Origin: Symbiodinium natans
Taxonomy: Eukaryota; Sar; Dinophyceae; Suessiales; Symbiodiniaceae
Direction of reading: 5' to 3'
Assembly: GCA_905221605.1 (NCBI GenBank)
Contig: CAJNDS010000380.1
Location: 61,001-125,000 of the forward strand
DNA length: 64,000 nucleotides
How positions within the stretch are numbered: position 1 is the first letter of the stretch; the number at the start of each line of letters is the position of its first letter. Of this stretch, positions 1 through 11,589 are shown one piece after another. The notes below the pieces were generated by a model that saw nothing but the letters and a program-made list of their open reading frames with translations, was not told where the DNA came from and did not search any database. Made by a program: the position numbers and the translations under genes.

Positions 1-84
1 TTTTAATAGGGACAGACCCGGGATCGGTATTTGGGGCCGGGGGGATTTTTATATTAGGGGGGTATTCATATTAGGGGGAATGGA
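1..84. mobile_element. truncated end of a TIR-bearing element (same family as 62633-63143)
   Basis: The first 84 bases match the reverse complement of 62633-62717 with only about five differences. The outer boundary is at about base 84, where the terminal motif (reverse strand TCCATTCCCCCTAATAT) meets TTAC, a near-TTAA site. The interior of this copy therefore lies left of the window. I saw no coding content. It is read as one end of a non-autonomous DNA element whose full copy is at 62633-63143. Confidence 0.6.
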
Positions 85-1728
85 TTACAAAGCAAAGTGG
101 AGATGGCGGGAGAGCGGGGGCTTCCCAGAGTCAGGTTCAACATGTTTGTTGCAGCCGTTCGCTACATACCCGGGCCAAATGTTCGAGCCATCGGCAGCCA
201 TGCACCTCGAATCCTTCTAGTCTCGCACCATTCTTTGGAAGGCACCCATAGCAGAGTTCTCGGCAGTGTCGTTTCCCTACACTGGCTAGCGGAATAATTC
301 TACCCTGGTTAAAACAAATACTACATGTATATTCCGGAAGAGGACCGAAGGGGTTCGGTTGATGTGTCAGGAGTCCACGGGGAAGATGGCAGGGCATGGC
401 AACAGTTCTTGAAGTGGAAATTAATATGGAAGCCCTGAGGTAAACAGATAGAATAGCTGGAGGGGGGGCCAGGGGATCAACGAGGGAAGGGTCTAGCTCA
501 CAAGCGGAGCCAGCGAAGTCGAATGTGACGTGGAAGGAAATTATACTGTCTCAAGATAAATGAGCGCGCCGAAGGATCCTGAAGCGGCCGCGTGCGAAAG
601 CCTCTCCGCAGAGACCCCCAAGACCTCATACCCCCCAAGCCACCTTGAACCTCAACCCCAAACATCCCCAAACCCTAAACCATCCTAAACCTTAAACGGG
701 GTCTGATCCCGGTGGCATCTGCCCGAGACCTCCGGGTTGCTGAGGAGCAGGATGACCTCGGTGGAGGCTTGGGACCGCAAGCCCTGGTGTAGGGTCTGTG
801 TACTTGGAGGTACTTGGAGTCTCGTGGGTTGTTATAAGTGGGGCTACTGTGGCGGCTTTGCGAGCTTGCAATCACCGATGAACGCCCATGAGCCTCCGAT
901 TGCGGGACTTTGGGTCTGGGGCTGAGAATCTGCCAGGGGAAGGGGGGGGGGGGATTTAGCAATGCAGGGTCTACAATGTGAACGTTGCTGTCGCACCTTC
1001 AGTGCACGAGAGACAAGGACTGAGGGTCTGTAACTTGGGTATTGTGCAAGTTCCATGCGATTCATCGCAGCATGCATCGAACCCAACATATCATCGTCAC
1101 ATGTGATTCACGAACAGGTGATGAGTTCTGCTCGGGATCGACGACCCCAAAGCCCTGACCCTTGTAAGCCCTGAACAAGTTCTGGCCTGAGGCTTAGGGT
1201 TGAAGAACGAAAAACCCTTGTGCTTCACCCCAAACCTTCAACGTCTGAGCGCGCTCCAAGGCCAGGGCTACCAGGAACAAGATCCAGTATTGTCGTACCA
1301 AGCCGGCCTTGGCAAGGTCTTGAGCCCGGGACACCCAGCAACCAACAGTAGGTAAATGAGAACCTGTTTTCGTCGATGGGGCGTTCCAAGAACACCTTAC
1401 GAAGTGTTGAAGTGGTGGACATCGTATATCGAGCCACAAGACTACGTGACAAAGAGACTAAACAAACCCACCCGCCCTGCCCGCCCACACTCCAAGAGTT
1501 CGGGTTTTTGCAGGGTCTGCCTGTGATTGTGACTGCCTTTTGAAGTGAGTGACCCTCTTGAAGATTCCTCTCTAGTTCCTGCACTCCTCCTAAATCCCTA
1601 AGCCCTAAGCCCCCCCCAAACCCTACCCCAATGTCCAAACCCTCAAACTGGGTCGCAGCCGCACGCAGGTTCAGGATCTATATAGGTCTAGTTGTAACCG
1701 CATTGGGTTGAAGACTTGGGGTGGTTCC
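85..1728. other. spacer/intron-like sequence with telomere-like motifs
   Basis: No exon here could be fixed by splice phase. Degenerate CCCTAAA-type runs lie at about 655-695 and 1590-1630. Minus-strand open stretches at 137-397, 844-1089 and 1225-1638 have partly protein-like composition (for example the segment near 1380 reading FLERPIDENRFSF), but competing frames look equally plausible, so none is called. Confidence 0.4.
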
Positions 1729-2132
1729 CTATTCAAAATACAAGGCATCTGTTCGAAGGGTTCCCAGGGGTCTCCCAAGGATCAAGGCGTGGCAATGGCC
1801 CGTCACTGCCGGCCGTGCTAAGGATGGTGCGATGGCTCTCTTCCCCTTCGCCGGCCACTGGAAGGATACCTCACACAAAGAAAAGAATCATGATTGCAAC
1901 TCACTAGGCCCACTAGGCATGCAAAACAAATCAAGGTCGGATCCACGCTGGAGAAAAGAAAAACCCTACGATGGGATCGTTATTTGTCTGTGTGGCCAGA
2001 TTCCTGCACAGAAGGCCCTTTAGGGGACCAGGGTGGTGGGAGCAAGAAGGGTATGGGAGAATGGTAAACTCCGCCGGCAAAGCACCATGCCCACGACAAA
2101 GACATCTGGGCCCATCTGATGGCTGCCGCTGC
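1729..2132 (-). CDS. two-exon 3' end of an unknown gene
   Basis: Two exons join in phase: 2132-2070 (63 bp, acceptor TAAG|GCA, donor GGA|GTTTAC) and 1869-1729 (acceptor TGTGAG|GTA, stop TAG). The first exon gives an Ala/Trp-rich segment, AAAAIRWAQMSLSWAWCFAGG minus its last residue. The second begins VSFQWPAKGKRAIAPSL and is basic. The 200-bp intron is GT-AG. The first segment could be a membrane helix. I recognise no family. The second exon may instead end at an internal donor rather than at this stop. Support is the phase match and composition only. Confidence 0.35.
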
Positions 2133-4444
2133 CTTAGCGATGGGACTACACCCCTCTCCCCTACACCCCAAAACCCAAAATCCTATTCCATTCTACACCG
2201 TGAGCGCCGAACCTGAACTTATTGTCTTGCTGGAGTGGGGCTTCAGCCTCCGATTTGCGGGAGGCTCTAAGTTGCGAATTCGGTCTTGGGTCCGAATTGG
2301 GTCCGAAGCCGCCAAAATGGTGTGTTTGGGTGGAAGGAAGTTGTGCGTCTCCTGTGTAGGAATGGGGAGGCCTCGAACCCCAAATCCCAGAGCCCTTTAA
2401 CATTTCAAACGATTTTCCTTCAATGCCCTTGCAACCCTCAAGCCCCGAACATCGGATATACCAAATCGGCTCATTTCGGCTCAGGCTGCTAAAGGGGATG
2501 AAGGCGTGCACAGAGTAGCTGACCACCAGCAAAATCCATGTTGCCTCGGGTCAGGTCCCGCTGAGGGTTTGAGGCTCTGGGGGCTCTAGCGCAATGACGG
2601 GTTCTCTGGGGCGCTGGAGCCTTAAGGCTTTAAGGCTTAAGGGGGGTTAGCTAGGGTGTTGGGGTTTTACGCCCTAAGGGTTGAAAGCGCCCTGAAAAGC
2701 CCTTGTTACCCCTTGGCCCCTAAACCTGGGTGTGTTTCTCGAGTGCTTCGGAAACACCTTGCACCCCACACCCTACAACCCCCTAAACTCCTTAAATTCC
2801 CTAGATTCCTTTAAACCCATACAGAACTGGTTGGTGCTTGCTCATGGCTTGACACTCCTGGCACAGAAGTTACTGAAACCTTGGATACTTAGGAAAAATC
2901 CTTTCACCATCAAAAAACCGATAACCCACTATGAATGTCGCTGAACAATTGACCTGAAACCCTAGACGTGAGAAGTCGCTAGAACCCCTGCCCTCGGAAG
3001 AAGGCTAAAACATAAGAAAGAAGCCCAACCCCAAATTCACCGACCCACTGCAGGCTGCCAGGTGGCCCAACCCGTTTTTCCGGCCCAAGTTGTCATGAAG
3101 GCAAGGAAGAAGAAGCCGAATGTCCTTGGTGAAGCTTGTTTGTGGACTGAAGGTTTTGATGCCCCCTGAACCCTGATCTGTGATCCGTGAGCCCAAAAAA
3201 AAAACCAAAGCCGGAAACCCCAAACCGGACATAACCCGACCGAGCCTTCTGAGCAGGTGTGGAACTCAGAGTTCAAGTTTCAGACAGGGGGCGGTGGGCT
3301 TGGGTTGAGGGCTGAGGGCTTCAAGGGGTCGAGAGTTAGGGCTCCGGGTCGAGAATTGAATTTGTTTCTGGAATGTAGGTTCAGAGTTATTTCCAGGGAC
3401 TTTTGCAGCCATCCAGCCGGGAGAGGAACAGTGGCGTCTGGCGGGGCGCACATTCACAAGGTTGTGGGCACGTGCTGCAGCAGCCGATTCTCTGTGTCTA
3501 AAATGCGGTGACGTGTGTCGTGTGTCCAAAACACTGGAACGAAGGCCGGGGTGAGTCCCCCTGCCCTTCACCTCTCCCTCACCCGCAAAATGCAAGGAGA
3601 TCGCCCCCTGGCCTCCTGAACCAACGGCTGCATCGCGGTCCCGGTGGAGCCCTGTTTGAGAGGTTTAATGACAGTGTAGGAAGGGCTAGACCGTAGCCGC
3701 GCTGTCTGTTAAAGTTTGGGACTTTTTGGGATCCTACTATAATTACCAAACAAGCCCCAAAAGCCTGAAGGACCTTGTTTTGAGGAGATACCATGCCTAG
3801 AGGATCCGAGGGCTGAGATGCCCATCACCGTTCCAGCCAAACGTGACAGCCAACCACCGCAATCCCCAGCTTCTACGCAGCCCCTTGCCGCGCGATCGCT
3901 CAATCATCTCAGTCCTTTGTATTGTGAAAACAAATAAGCCCAATTGCCATCCTCCAGAGCCACGCCAAATGCTCTTCCAACTTGACGGGGACCTTCCCCC
4001 CGCCCGCGTCCTTGAATCACACCCGCCCGGCAGAAATGGTAAAACGGGTTTAGGGTTTATGTCTTAAGATTTGTGTTTTTACCTTAATTTCGTCCTGGAG
4101 GGCTCTGTCTGAGAAGAGGTGGATCACTTGCAACATCTCCAAATTGTCACTTACTTGTCACATCTCGAGAGGTGGGTCACTTGTAACATCCTAATTGTCA
4201 CGTACGTGTTAGGTGACATTTGGATTCTCGAAACTATGCTCCTGCTCGAGGCCTGCTCACGAAATCAATTGTGATATTTGTCTTTTTCTGGTTTGCAAAA
4301 TGGCCCGCTTTACTTGTGATCTCTCACGTTGCGGCACTGTGCAAAAAGCCAGTAGAAAAACTGACACCTGTGACAACTTATTTTCTGGTTCTCTGAGAAC
4401 TACTACTCCCGCGATCTCTGCTACTACAAGAACCACAATTATCT
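2133..4444. other. non-coding or unresolved spacer
   Basis: There are many degenerate telomere-like stretches (2625-2700, 2700-2830). Minus-strand ORFs at 2161-2532, 3005-3276 and 3266-3595 have no convincing splice phase. A 123-aa minus ORF at 2161-2532 ends in a fairly protein-like segment near 2180-2310 but is not supported further. Confidence 0.35.
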
Positions 4445-4514
4445 TGTAGTAGTAGTAGTAGGAGGAGGAGGAGGAGTAGTAGTAGGAGTAGTAGTAGTAG
4501 TAGTAGTAGTAGTA
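4445..4514. repeat. (TAG)n/(GAG)n trinucleotide microsatellite
   Basis: About 70 bp of uninterrupted TAG units with an internal GAG block. It reads as polyTyr or polyLeu in the minus frames, which explains the spurious ORFs over it. Confidence 0.95.
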
Positions 4515-4663
4515 TGCCACGGCAGGGTTTAGCCCTTGCCATAAGTCCTGCCATCGCTTTTGTAGGGCTTAGGCCCAACATCTCCTTTTAGGGTTCAGGT
4601 AGCAAACCTCGTGTCCGAGTGCCACCCAAAGCCACCAAAGGAATTACACCATAAGAGGAAAGT

Positions 4664-4712
4664 GCACACACACACACACACATAAACAAACACACACACA
4701 CACACACACACA
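4664..4712. repeat. (CA)n microsatellite
   Basis: A CA dinucleotide run interrupted once by ATAAACAAA. Confidence 0.95.
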
Positions 4713-5313
4713 TGGCGCTTGCTCCGTTCAAAGCCCCGCCGCAGGCACCCTCTGTCAACAAGCAATGCACATTCGAGTGGATTTTACGAGACGCTGCACA
4801 ATCCAAAAACCACGCTGCTATCAGCCACGGCGGCACGTGAGAGCTGGTTTTGGAGTGTACACCTTTAGGGGGTTTATAGGTTGGAGCGGCGAAACAGCAG
4901 AGAGCCCGTGACGAGATTGCTAGATTCAGAAGGTAGCGAGCCGTTTGTTCAACGCCTGTCGGGGGCCCAGGCCAAAGAACTGGGATCCAGAGAACGCACG
5001 GCTTTCTGTTTGAGGTTGAGGGGGTCTTGTTGCTCGAGCAGCGTCCTAGTATTTTTGTGTACGTAGTCTAAACGCCTAAGTCTTTACACTGACTGACTCC
5101 CCCCATGGTTCAAAGGCCAGGTCTGAGCCCAGCTGCCTTGGCGAAGGATTCGATATTCAGCAGCTCAATGTGCGACCAACCTCGCCGCATGGTACAGTAG
5201 CAATCAAAAGGTGGCGTTTTTCATTGTGCTGGGATGTGGTGATTTCATCCGCTTTGGCCGGGATGGTTCGGGTTTTGGTTAAAGGTCTGGGGCCTGGGGT
5301 TGCCTATAGGGAC

Positions 5314-5461
5314 CTCAGGAAGTCTCTTCTGCACTTGCTCGTAGAGAGCATAAGAGGCTCAAAAGGGCAACCCATGTGCTTCCCTAAGCCCTCAGCTGCT
5401 CTGACTGCCGCGCCTCCGACGTAGAACACAAAGGGGACCAGAGCGAGGGCGCCCCACATAG
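5314..5461 (-). CDS. internal exon, membrane-spanning, unknown gene
   Basis: The exon is 148 bp: acceptor GACAG|CT, donor CTGAG|GTCC, with 48 complete codons between split codons. It encodes MWGALALVPFVFYVGGAAV, a clear hydrophobic helix, followed by a Cys-containing basic tail (STSKCRRDFL). The canonical GT donor and the single open frame support it. It lies downstream of the 6605-6987 gene on the same strand and could belong to it if the stop there is not used. Function unknown. Confidence 0.45.
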
Positions 5462-6127
5462 CTGTCATCAGTCCTCAGTCAGGCGTGCAAAGGGTTTCAA
5501 GGCCCCATAAGACGCAAAACCCGGACCTAAACTTACCCACAAAATCCCACAAAGAGCGAGGTCTGAACCCTCCGGCCTGAAACCCGAAACTGGAAGCACG
5601 GACCATTTTCTTTGGCAGGTGGGGCTCTTGGGCCGCAGTGCCTTGCCATAGGGCACGAGGCTCATCCTGTAGGTTTAACTTTTGTCTAGGGTGTTGGGTG
5701 TTTTAGGTTCTTAGATTTTAGGGCTGAGGCTTTAGGGTTTTGACGAGTTTTACGGTTCAAGGCCGAGCTTCAACTCTAGTGCGGTGCCCTCGTGCACACC
5801 CAAGCCCAAACTTAACACTTTCAACCCTATATACACCCTGAATCTGAAAACCCTGAAGGCCCGAAAAGCCACAAACCTGCACAAGTTGGGCGCCTAACCC
5901 AGCCTTGCCAACTTGCAAACACTGCATCACCGTGTGTTGCCGAGATTCTGAGCTGCTGCGGCGCTGGAGCAGTGGGATACTCGGCTCTCCAAATCAAAGC
6001 CTCTGCTTGAAGATACAGTGTTTTCAGTTCTGGGGTACCTCGTTTGAGGCATCGCTTTGGGCTTAAAGTTGTAGAGCTTGGGGTGAAACTAGGGGCCCGA
6101 ACACGGGTTCGGGCCCGCCCATCAACA

Positions 6128-6168
6128 CCCCCCCCCATCCCCCCCCCCCCAACCCCCCCCCATCCCCC
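6128..6168. repeat. C-rich homopolymer tract
   Basis: A run of C broken by a few A and T residues. It makes a polyGly shadow ORF on the minus strand. Confidence 0.9.
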
Positions 6169-6604
6169 AATCATGCTTCCCCAGTCTGTGCCTCGCCCTG
6201 TCGCGTCGCACGCCTCTCTGCCATCTGCCTCCGTTTGCCCAGCCGCCCAGCCAAATATGATGCGTTACAGCCTTTCATGGCTGCCCCCGATCTCGCTCCT
6301 CCCCCCACCCCAGAATGTCCCGCTTCTTAAACCGATGCCCGTCACCATCGCGAACATTTGTTGCACCTCTGAGCCCTCTCAACACTAACGCCGACCAAAC
6401 TTCCTCTCGCCCGGTCCCAGGACCTTCTTCAACGGGTTCAAGAGGGCGCACAGGACCATCAGCACCAAGACGTAACCCATCCTGGAGGGTGCAGGCTTCG
6501 GGGCTTGCGGTTGAAGTTCTGCGTTAATGGCTGCTTTTTGTCAGGGTATAAGGATACACCAGGGCTAAAACGGCTAGTCTGAGTCTCAGTTTTAAACGCA
6601 GTGT

Positions 6605-6987
6605 TCAGTTCTTTTTAGTTGAGTAGAAGGTCAAGACAGTCTCTGCATAACAGGTTTTCATGATCTTCATGTGCGGTAATGTCTCGATGGCCAAAGGAGA
6701 GGCAAGGCTTGAGGGCTCCTCCTTGAAGGGCTCTTCGGTGAAGCTAAACATCCTGAAGCCTGAAAAGGCTCTGTAGATGCCAGACACGCGAAGGCTTTCA
6801 ACCAGACCTCCTACAGTCAACCCAGCATTCAGGGCTCAAGGGCTTAGATCGCTTGGTGCTTAGGGTTCGTAGGGCGCCAGCCATCTACAGTCAAGGCTCT
6901 GAAACGGGATGTTGGCAATTTGGTTCTGCCAGTAGGAACCCGCCAGCACGAAACCCAGGAAGTTCGCCACGCAGCCCACCGCGAACA
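6605..6987 (-). CDS. two-exon 3' end of an unknown membrane protein gene
   Basis: Exon 6987-6889 (99 bp; acceptor CTTGCAG|TG, donor GACT|GTAGAT) encodes a hydrophobic helix, FAVGCVANFLGFVLAGSYW, followed by QNQIANIPFQSLD. It joins in phase to exon 6759-6605 (acceptor TTTTCAG|GC), which begins FRMFSFTEEPFKEEPSSL and ends TFYSTKKN with TGA. The split codon (T+GC) gives Cys. The 129-bp intron is GT-AG. Hydrophobicity suggests a membrane protein with an acidic then basic cytosolic or lumenal tail. I recognise no family. A GA donor just before the TGA is possible, in which case the gene would continue to lower coordinates. Confidence 0.5.
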
Positions 6988-7561
6988 CTGCAAGAAGGCC
7001 TTGGGTTTGGTTGACCCGCATGAGCGCATGAGTGCGCAGGATGGTCGACGCATAGTGACCAAGTCAGAAGATCATGCCCGCCATCTGACAGCCCGTCAAC
7101 AATCTTATACGAGCACCGAACCGTTCGAACCCCTTAGCTTTTCAGGCCACAGAGGCCTATGCCGCAAGCCTACGCTGCAACCCTACACGTCTTTTGCTCC
7201 GAAACAATAAACAAACGCCGTGGCTGGCCAGGGTGCGAAGCTCGTAGGTGAAAATCCGAGTTCGGGAGAGCATGAAGGAAACGCCTTAAGCACACGGGTT
7301 TACAAGGGTTTGGGCAAGCGGCGAGTGGTACAGGGCGTTTGGGGGTTAAGACGGTACATTGGTGAAAGGCTTTGCAGCTCGTTGCTTCGAAGTGTTGAAG
7401 GGGTTCTTTGGTTTATGCTGAACAAGAAGCTTTGGGGCTCAGGGCCTCCTTTCATCGTGCAGAATCGGTGCAGAATAAATCGAGTCGCGAAGTGGCACTC
7501 TCATGTTGATAACCCGTGCAAATCACCCCAACCTACGTCTTGGATCGTCTTGGCTTTGTGC
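6988..7561. other. intron or spacer
   Basis: The frame continues open upstream of the 6889-6987 exon for about 70 bases before a TGA, so an earlier acceptor is possible. Nothing else is resolved. Confidence 0.3.
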
Positions 7562-7618
7562 CTTGTTCGTTTGCACCAGCGCTTGCCCGAGCAACCGCAG
7601 CGCCAGACAAACCAAACG
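7562..7618 (-). CDS. candidate small internal exon, unknown
   Basis: 57 bp, 19 codons in phase 0: acceptor AATCAG|CG, GC donor AACAAG|GCACAA. It encodes RLVCLALRLLGQALVQTNK, a helical segment. A second frame over the same bases is also open, so support is limited. Confidence 0.3.
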
Positions 7619-8174
7619 CTGATTGCCCGAGAACCCGCCGCATCACTACTATTCTGCTGCGCCCACACATGAGCCTGTGCCCTGTTAGTCGTGAGCAACG
7701 TTGGGCATCGACGACGTCCTTGCTGCATGCCCCTGAAGCTTTCGTTGCCTCATTCTCACATCGTATGTTTGCTTAACCCTTCATCTGATCTGAAGTCGAT
7801 CGTGCGCTTGAACCTATCCCGAGCTGAACGAGCATCCTAGACAAAAGTTTGGGGGGAAGGGGGAACCTTCAGGGCCCACTATAAAAAAAAAGTGGATGTC
7901 GACGCAAGCATTCCACGGGGTAAGGCCGGGCCGAAAATCGAATCATGTTCAGAATCTCCGGTCAACACTTTTTGGCTCTGCCATGCTCCGCCACTGCATG
8001 GTCGAGATGTGTGTCGGCGTGTTAAGCATGTTAAGCGGCGATGAGCAACAGCAGGGTCTTGCTTAAGTAGCAATTAGACAGTGAGTGCCAAATGTCGATG
8101 TAGCGCTGCCTACAAAAGAGGTGCTAGGAGCCGGTACAGTATCGATCATTTAAGGTTTGTGTAATATTTGGCCG

Positions 8175-8421
8175 TCAGGGAAAAGTGGCGGATGGAGGAC
8201 CCCCCTCCCGACCCCCCTCCCAAAAGACTCCCTCCAAGATTTGTGCTGAGATATCCGGTGTGGAAACACTGAGGAAACTGAAGCTTTTCCGCTTAATTAT
8301 GTCAATGGCCTTAGCTTCGACGGGCTTCGTTGATGTCTGTCCTTCTCCAGCTAGGTCGTTAGATACTTCGAGTCCCCGTGTCCCTCTTCCGCAGCTCTCT
8401 TTATCCCTTGTCCTGTCTGTC
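8175..8421 (-). CDS. candidate exon, unknown
   Basis: An 82-codon open frame without an initiator runs from an AG|G acceptor (GGTAG|GACAG) to TGA. It contains AIDIIKRKSFSFLSVSTPDI and reads as soluble protein, but the opposite strand is open too. No neighbour exon was found to confirm phase. Confidence 0.22.
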
Positions 8422-9339
8422 CTACCCGTTCACCACAGGATTGTCCTTCGGGGTTTGCGCACGCCCAGTCTGACACTGGGAGTCCTTTGCGGGTTCTACC
8501 TGGTCCATCGCCTTGTGTAATCGTTGTGTGCCTTCGCAATGTGCCCGAGTGCATGCGCTGCTCCGCGATTTCGAGCTTTTCGGGTCGATTTGGGGCTTCT
8601 AGTGTCAACCCCCCACTGTTGACGTCCCCGGAGCTAGGAGCTGACTTGCGTATCTTCTAAAAGGCGTTGTTAGAGGGTCAAGGCTTTAACGCGGAAGGGT
8701 CCCGCCCAAAAGAAGAGGACATCATTCAGAGAAGTGCAGATACGGGGCACGATCTACAGGAAGCTACAATCCTTTGTCAGACCGCGTCGCCACTCACCAG
8801 GTAAAGGAATGGAACCACCCACCTCAGCGAGCAGCTGTGAATTCAGGGTCAAACCCTCATGACCAACTTCACAGTAGATTCCCTATGAGCCTGAGCGAAC
8901 TTTGCACTGGGCAGTAGGCGTGGGATGCTAATTTTGTGCGCTGAGCTGCCGCCTGCCGCCGAGAAGGCACCCAAACAGAAGGACGTGAGAGCTAGTCAGT
9001 GGCTAGTTAGCAGTGTAACTAGTCGCAGCTCCGCCGAAAGCCCCGTTCAGTCCAGCTGTTCAGTCATGTTCAGTCCAGCAGCTGCTGCACCCAAGCGAGG
9101 TTCTCGCGTGCAAAGGCTTCGCCACCGCTGTGTTCAGAGACAACGCAGAACACCTTGTCTGAGCTGAGGTTGCACAGAGTGTAGCTGGTTTTTGGTTTGC
9201 AAAAGGCTTTGGACTTCGGAATGCTCACTACTAAGGTTTAGGAAAAGGGAAACGAAATGAAACAAAGCCATGAACCCAAAACATCAGTGCGCATGATCCA
9301 ACGCCTGTCAAAGCTGAGTCTTGGCTCCATCGGGCTCGT
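8422..9339. other. spacer, nothing resolved
   Basis: Short ORFs on both strands show no domain or splice support. Confidence 0.3.
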
Positions 9340-10655
9340 TTGCCCGTACGTCCATGCTGCCAGTGCATCCACTTGCCAAAGCACCATTGCCCAACTATGA
9401 TTACGTCCATGCTACCAGTGCATCCAATTGCCAAAGCACCACTGCCCAACCATGATTACGTCCATGCTACCATTGCATCCACTTGTCAGAATGCCTTCGC
9501 ACAGCCACGAATTCTTTGTGTTTGGGCCTGCAGGCTTGGAAAGTGTGTTTTCCTCAAAGTTTTGCAGACTTTTTCAATGCACATCACCATGATTACGTCC
9601 ATGCTACAAGTGCATCCACTTGCCAAAGCACCATTGCCCAACCATGATTACGTCCATGCTACCATTGCATCCACTTGTCAGAATGCCTTCGCACAGCCAC
9701 GAATTCTTTGTGTTTGGGCCTGCAGGCTTGGAAACTGTGTTTTCCTCGAGGTTTTGCACACTTTTTCAATGCGCATCACCATGATTACGTCGATGCTACC
9801 AGTGCATCCACTTGCCAAAGCACCATTGCCCAACCATGATTACGTCCATGCTACCAGTGCATCCACTTGTCAGAACGCCTTCGCACAGCTACGAATTCTT
9901 TGTGTTTGGGCCTGCAGACTTGGAAAGTGTGCTTTCATCGAGGTTTTGCACACTTTTTCAATGCACATCACCATGATTACGTCGATGCTACCAGTGCATC
10001 CACTTGCCAGAGCACCATTGCCCAACCATGATTACGTCCATGCTACCAGTGCATCCACTTGCCAAAGCACCATTGCCCAACCATGATTACGTCCATGATA
10101 CCAGTGCATCCACTTGTCAGAATGCCTTCGCACAGCCACGAATTCTTTGTGTTTGGGCCTGCAGGCTTGGAAACTGTGTTTTCCTCGAGGTTTTGCACAC
10201 TTTTTCAATGCGCATCACCATGATTACGTCGATGCTACCAGTGCATCCACTTGCCAAAGCACCATTGCCCAACCATGATTACGTCCATGCTACCAGTGCA
10301 TCCACTTGTCAGAACGCCTTCGCACAGCTACGAATTCTTTGTGTTTGGGCCTGCAGACTTGGAAAGTGTGCTTTCATCGAGGTTTTGCACACTTTTTCAA
10401 TGCACATCACCATGATTACGTCGATGCTACCAGTGCATCCACTTGCCAGAGCACCATTGCCCAACCATGATTACGTCCATGCTACCAGTGCATCCACTTG
10501 CCAAAGCACCATTGCCCAACCATGATTACGTCCATGATACCAGTGCATCCACTTGTCAGAACGCCTTCGCGCAGCCACGAATTCTTTGTGTTTGGGCCTG
10601 CAGGCTTGGAAACTGTGTTTTCCTCGAGGTTTTGCACACTTTTTCAATGCAAATC
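9340..10655. repeat. complex tandem satellite: 55-bp units nested in 192/247-bp monomers
   Basis: The array is built from a 55-bp unit (CCATGATTACGTCCATGCTA...) and a 137-bp unit containing CGAATTCTTTGTGTTTGGGC. The CTTGTCAG landmark recurs at 9482, 9674, 9866, 10113, 10305 and 10552, giving spacings 192, 192, 247, 192, 247. That is 137 bp plus one or two 55-bp units; the last pair forms a 439-bp higher-order repeat. Because 192 is a multiple of three, reading frames stay open across monomers, producing ORFs of up to 248 codons that I do not regard as genes. Copies are highly similar, so the array is young or homogenised. Confidence 0.9.
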
Positions 10656-11589
10656 TTCTCACTCAAGTCTTTACTCAACATGCGAAGCCTAAAAACACAA
10701 TTCTGGCCGCGCTGAAACAGCGAGTTTTTTAGGTTTTCTGACACTAAATTCAAGATTTACAGGGACCGCAGCCCGATTGCGCACAAGCAGTTCGTATCGG
10801 TAAAACCATGCTGTTGGGCCTTCACCAACAAAACCTGCGGGCAAACGAGCCCGTCGGTGCCTGAGTCTTGCTCCCTTTAGACGGTCCACGGGCTTGTTAT
10901 GATCTTAAACGGGGGGGTTTTGAATTTTACATGACTTTAATAAAGGGACAGCGAGGCCCTGCAATTCATTTCAAAGGCGCCGCACCATGTTTTCTTGCGA
11001 CACCCGGACGACTTGACTTAACTAATTGCAGACCCAACTCGCGACCCCCAAGCACTCACACGATCCTGAATAGCTCGGCAAACTTGACTTTAAAAAGAAG
11101 GCCCGCGCAAAAGCAAGTACAACATTTGCTCCTGTACGTACACGCTTTGGCAAAAAGACTGATGCAATTCAGGGCCGAAAACGTGCTTAAGCTACGGGAC
11201 CTTCTTGTAAAGTTTCAAGGAGGCTCGAGGCCAATGAGGTGTGGGGCTCTTCCTGACTGGATGAAAGTTCTACTAGTAAATATCTTCTTGTCCTCCTCAC
11301 CTTCCTCCTCTTATGATTCTTGTTCTCGTTCCGAATCTCATTCTTCCTTTTCTTGCTGAGGATGGGTTCAGGGTTTGCAGGTTCAAGGCTTTGGGTGCAA
11401 CTTACAGCAGGTTCAAGAAAACTGTTTTATGCTGCTAATGACCTCATTGGATCTGCTTCAATATGAGTTCTGGAAAGGGTTGGTGCAAGAAAGGCTCCAT
11501 TCTACTAGCCATTCTGTCTCAGTTTAGCTTCAGCGCCAGAACTGAACCCCAAAACGCAAGAAGCCTTGCAGCGAGGCACACAAGTGATC
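10656..11589. other. spacer with an unassigned ORF
   Basis: A 163-aa plus-strand ORF (10868-11359) and an overlapping minus-strand lysine/arginine-rich frame near 11180-11340 are both open. Neither has splice-phase support or a recognisable motif. Confidence 0.3.

Noticed and set aside
9340-10086. 248-aa plus-strand ORF
   Set aside because: It lies wholly in the tandem satellite and exists because the 192-bp monomer is a multiple of three; copies with the extra 55-bp unit shift frame and restart similar ORFs.
9340-10655. CRISPR-like array
   Set aside because: Units are contiguous long tandem copies without unique spacers, in a spliceosomal eukaryotic context.
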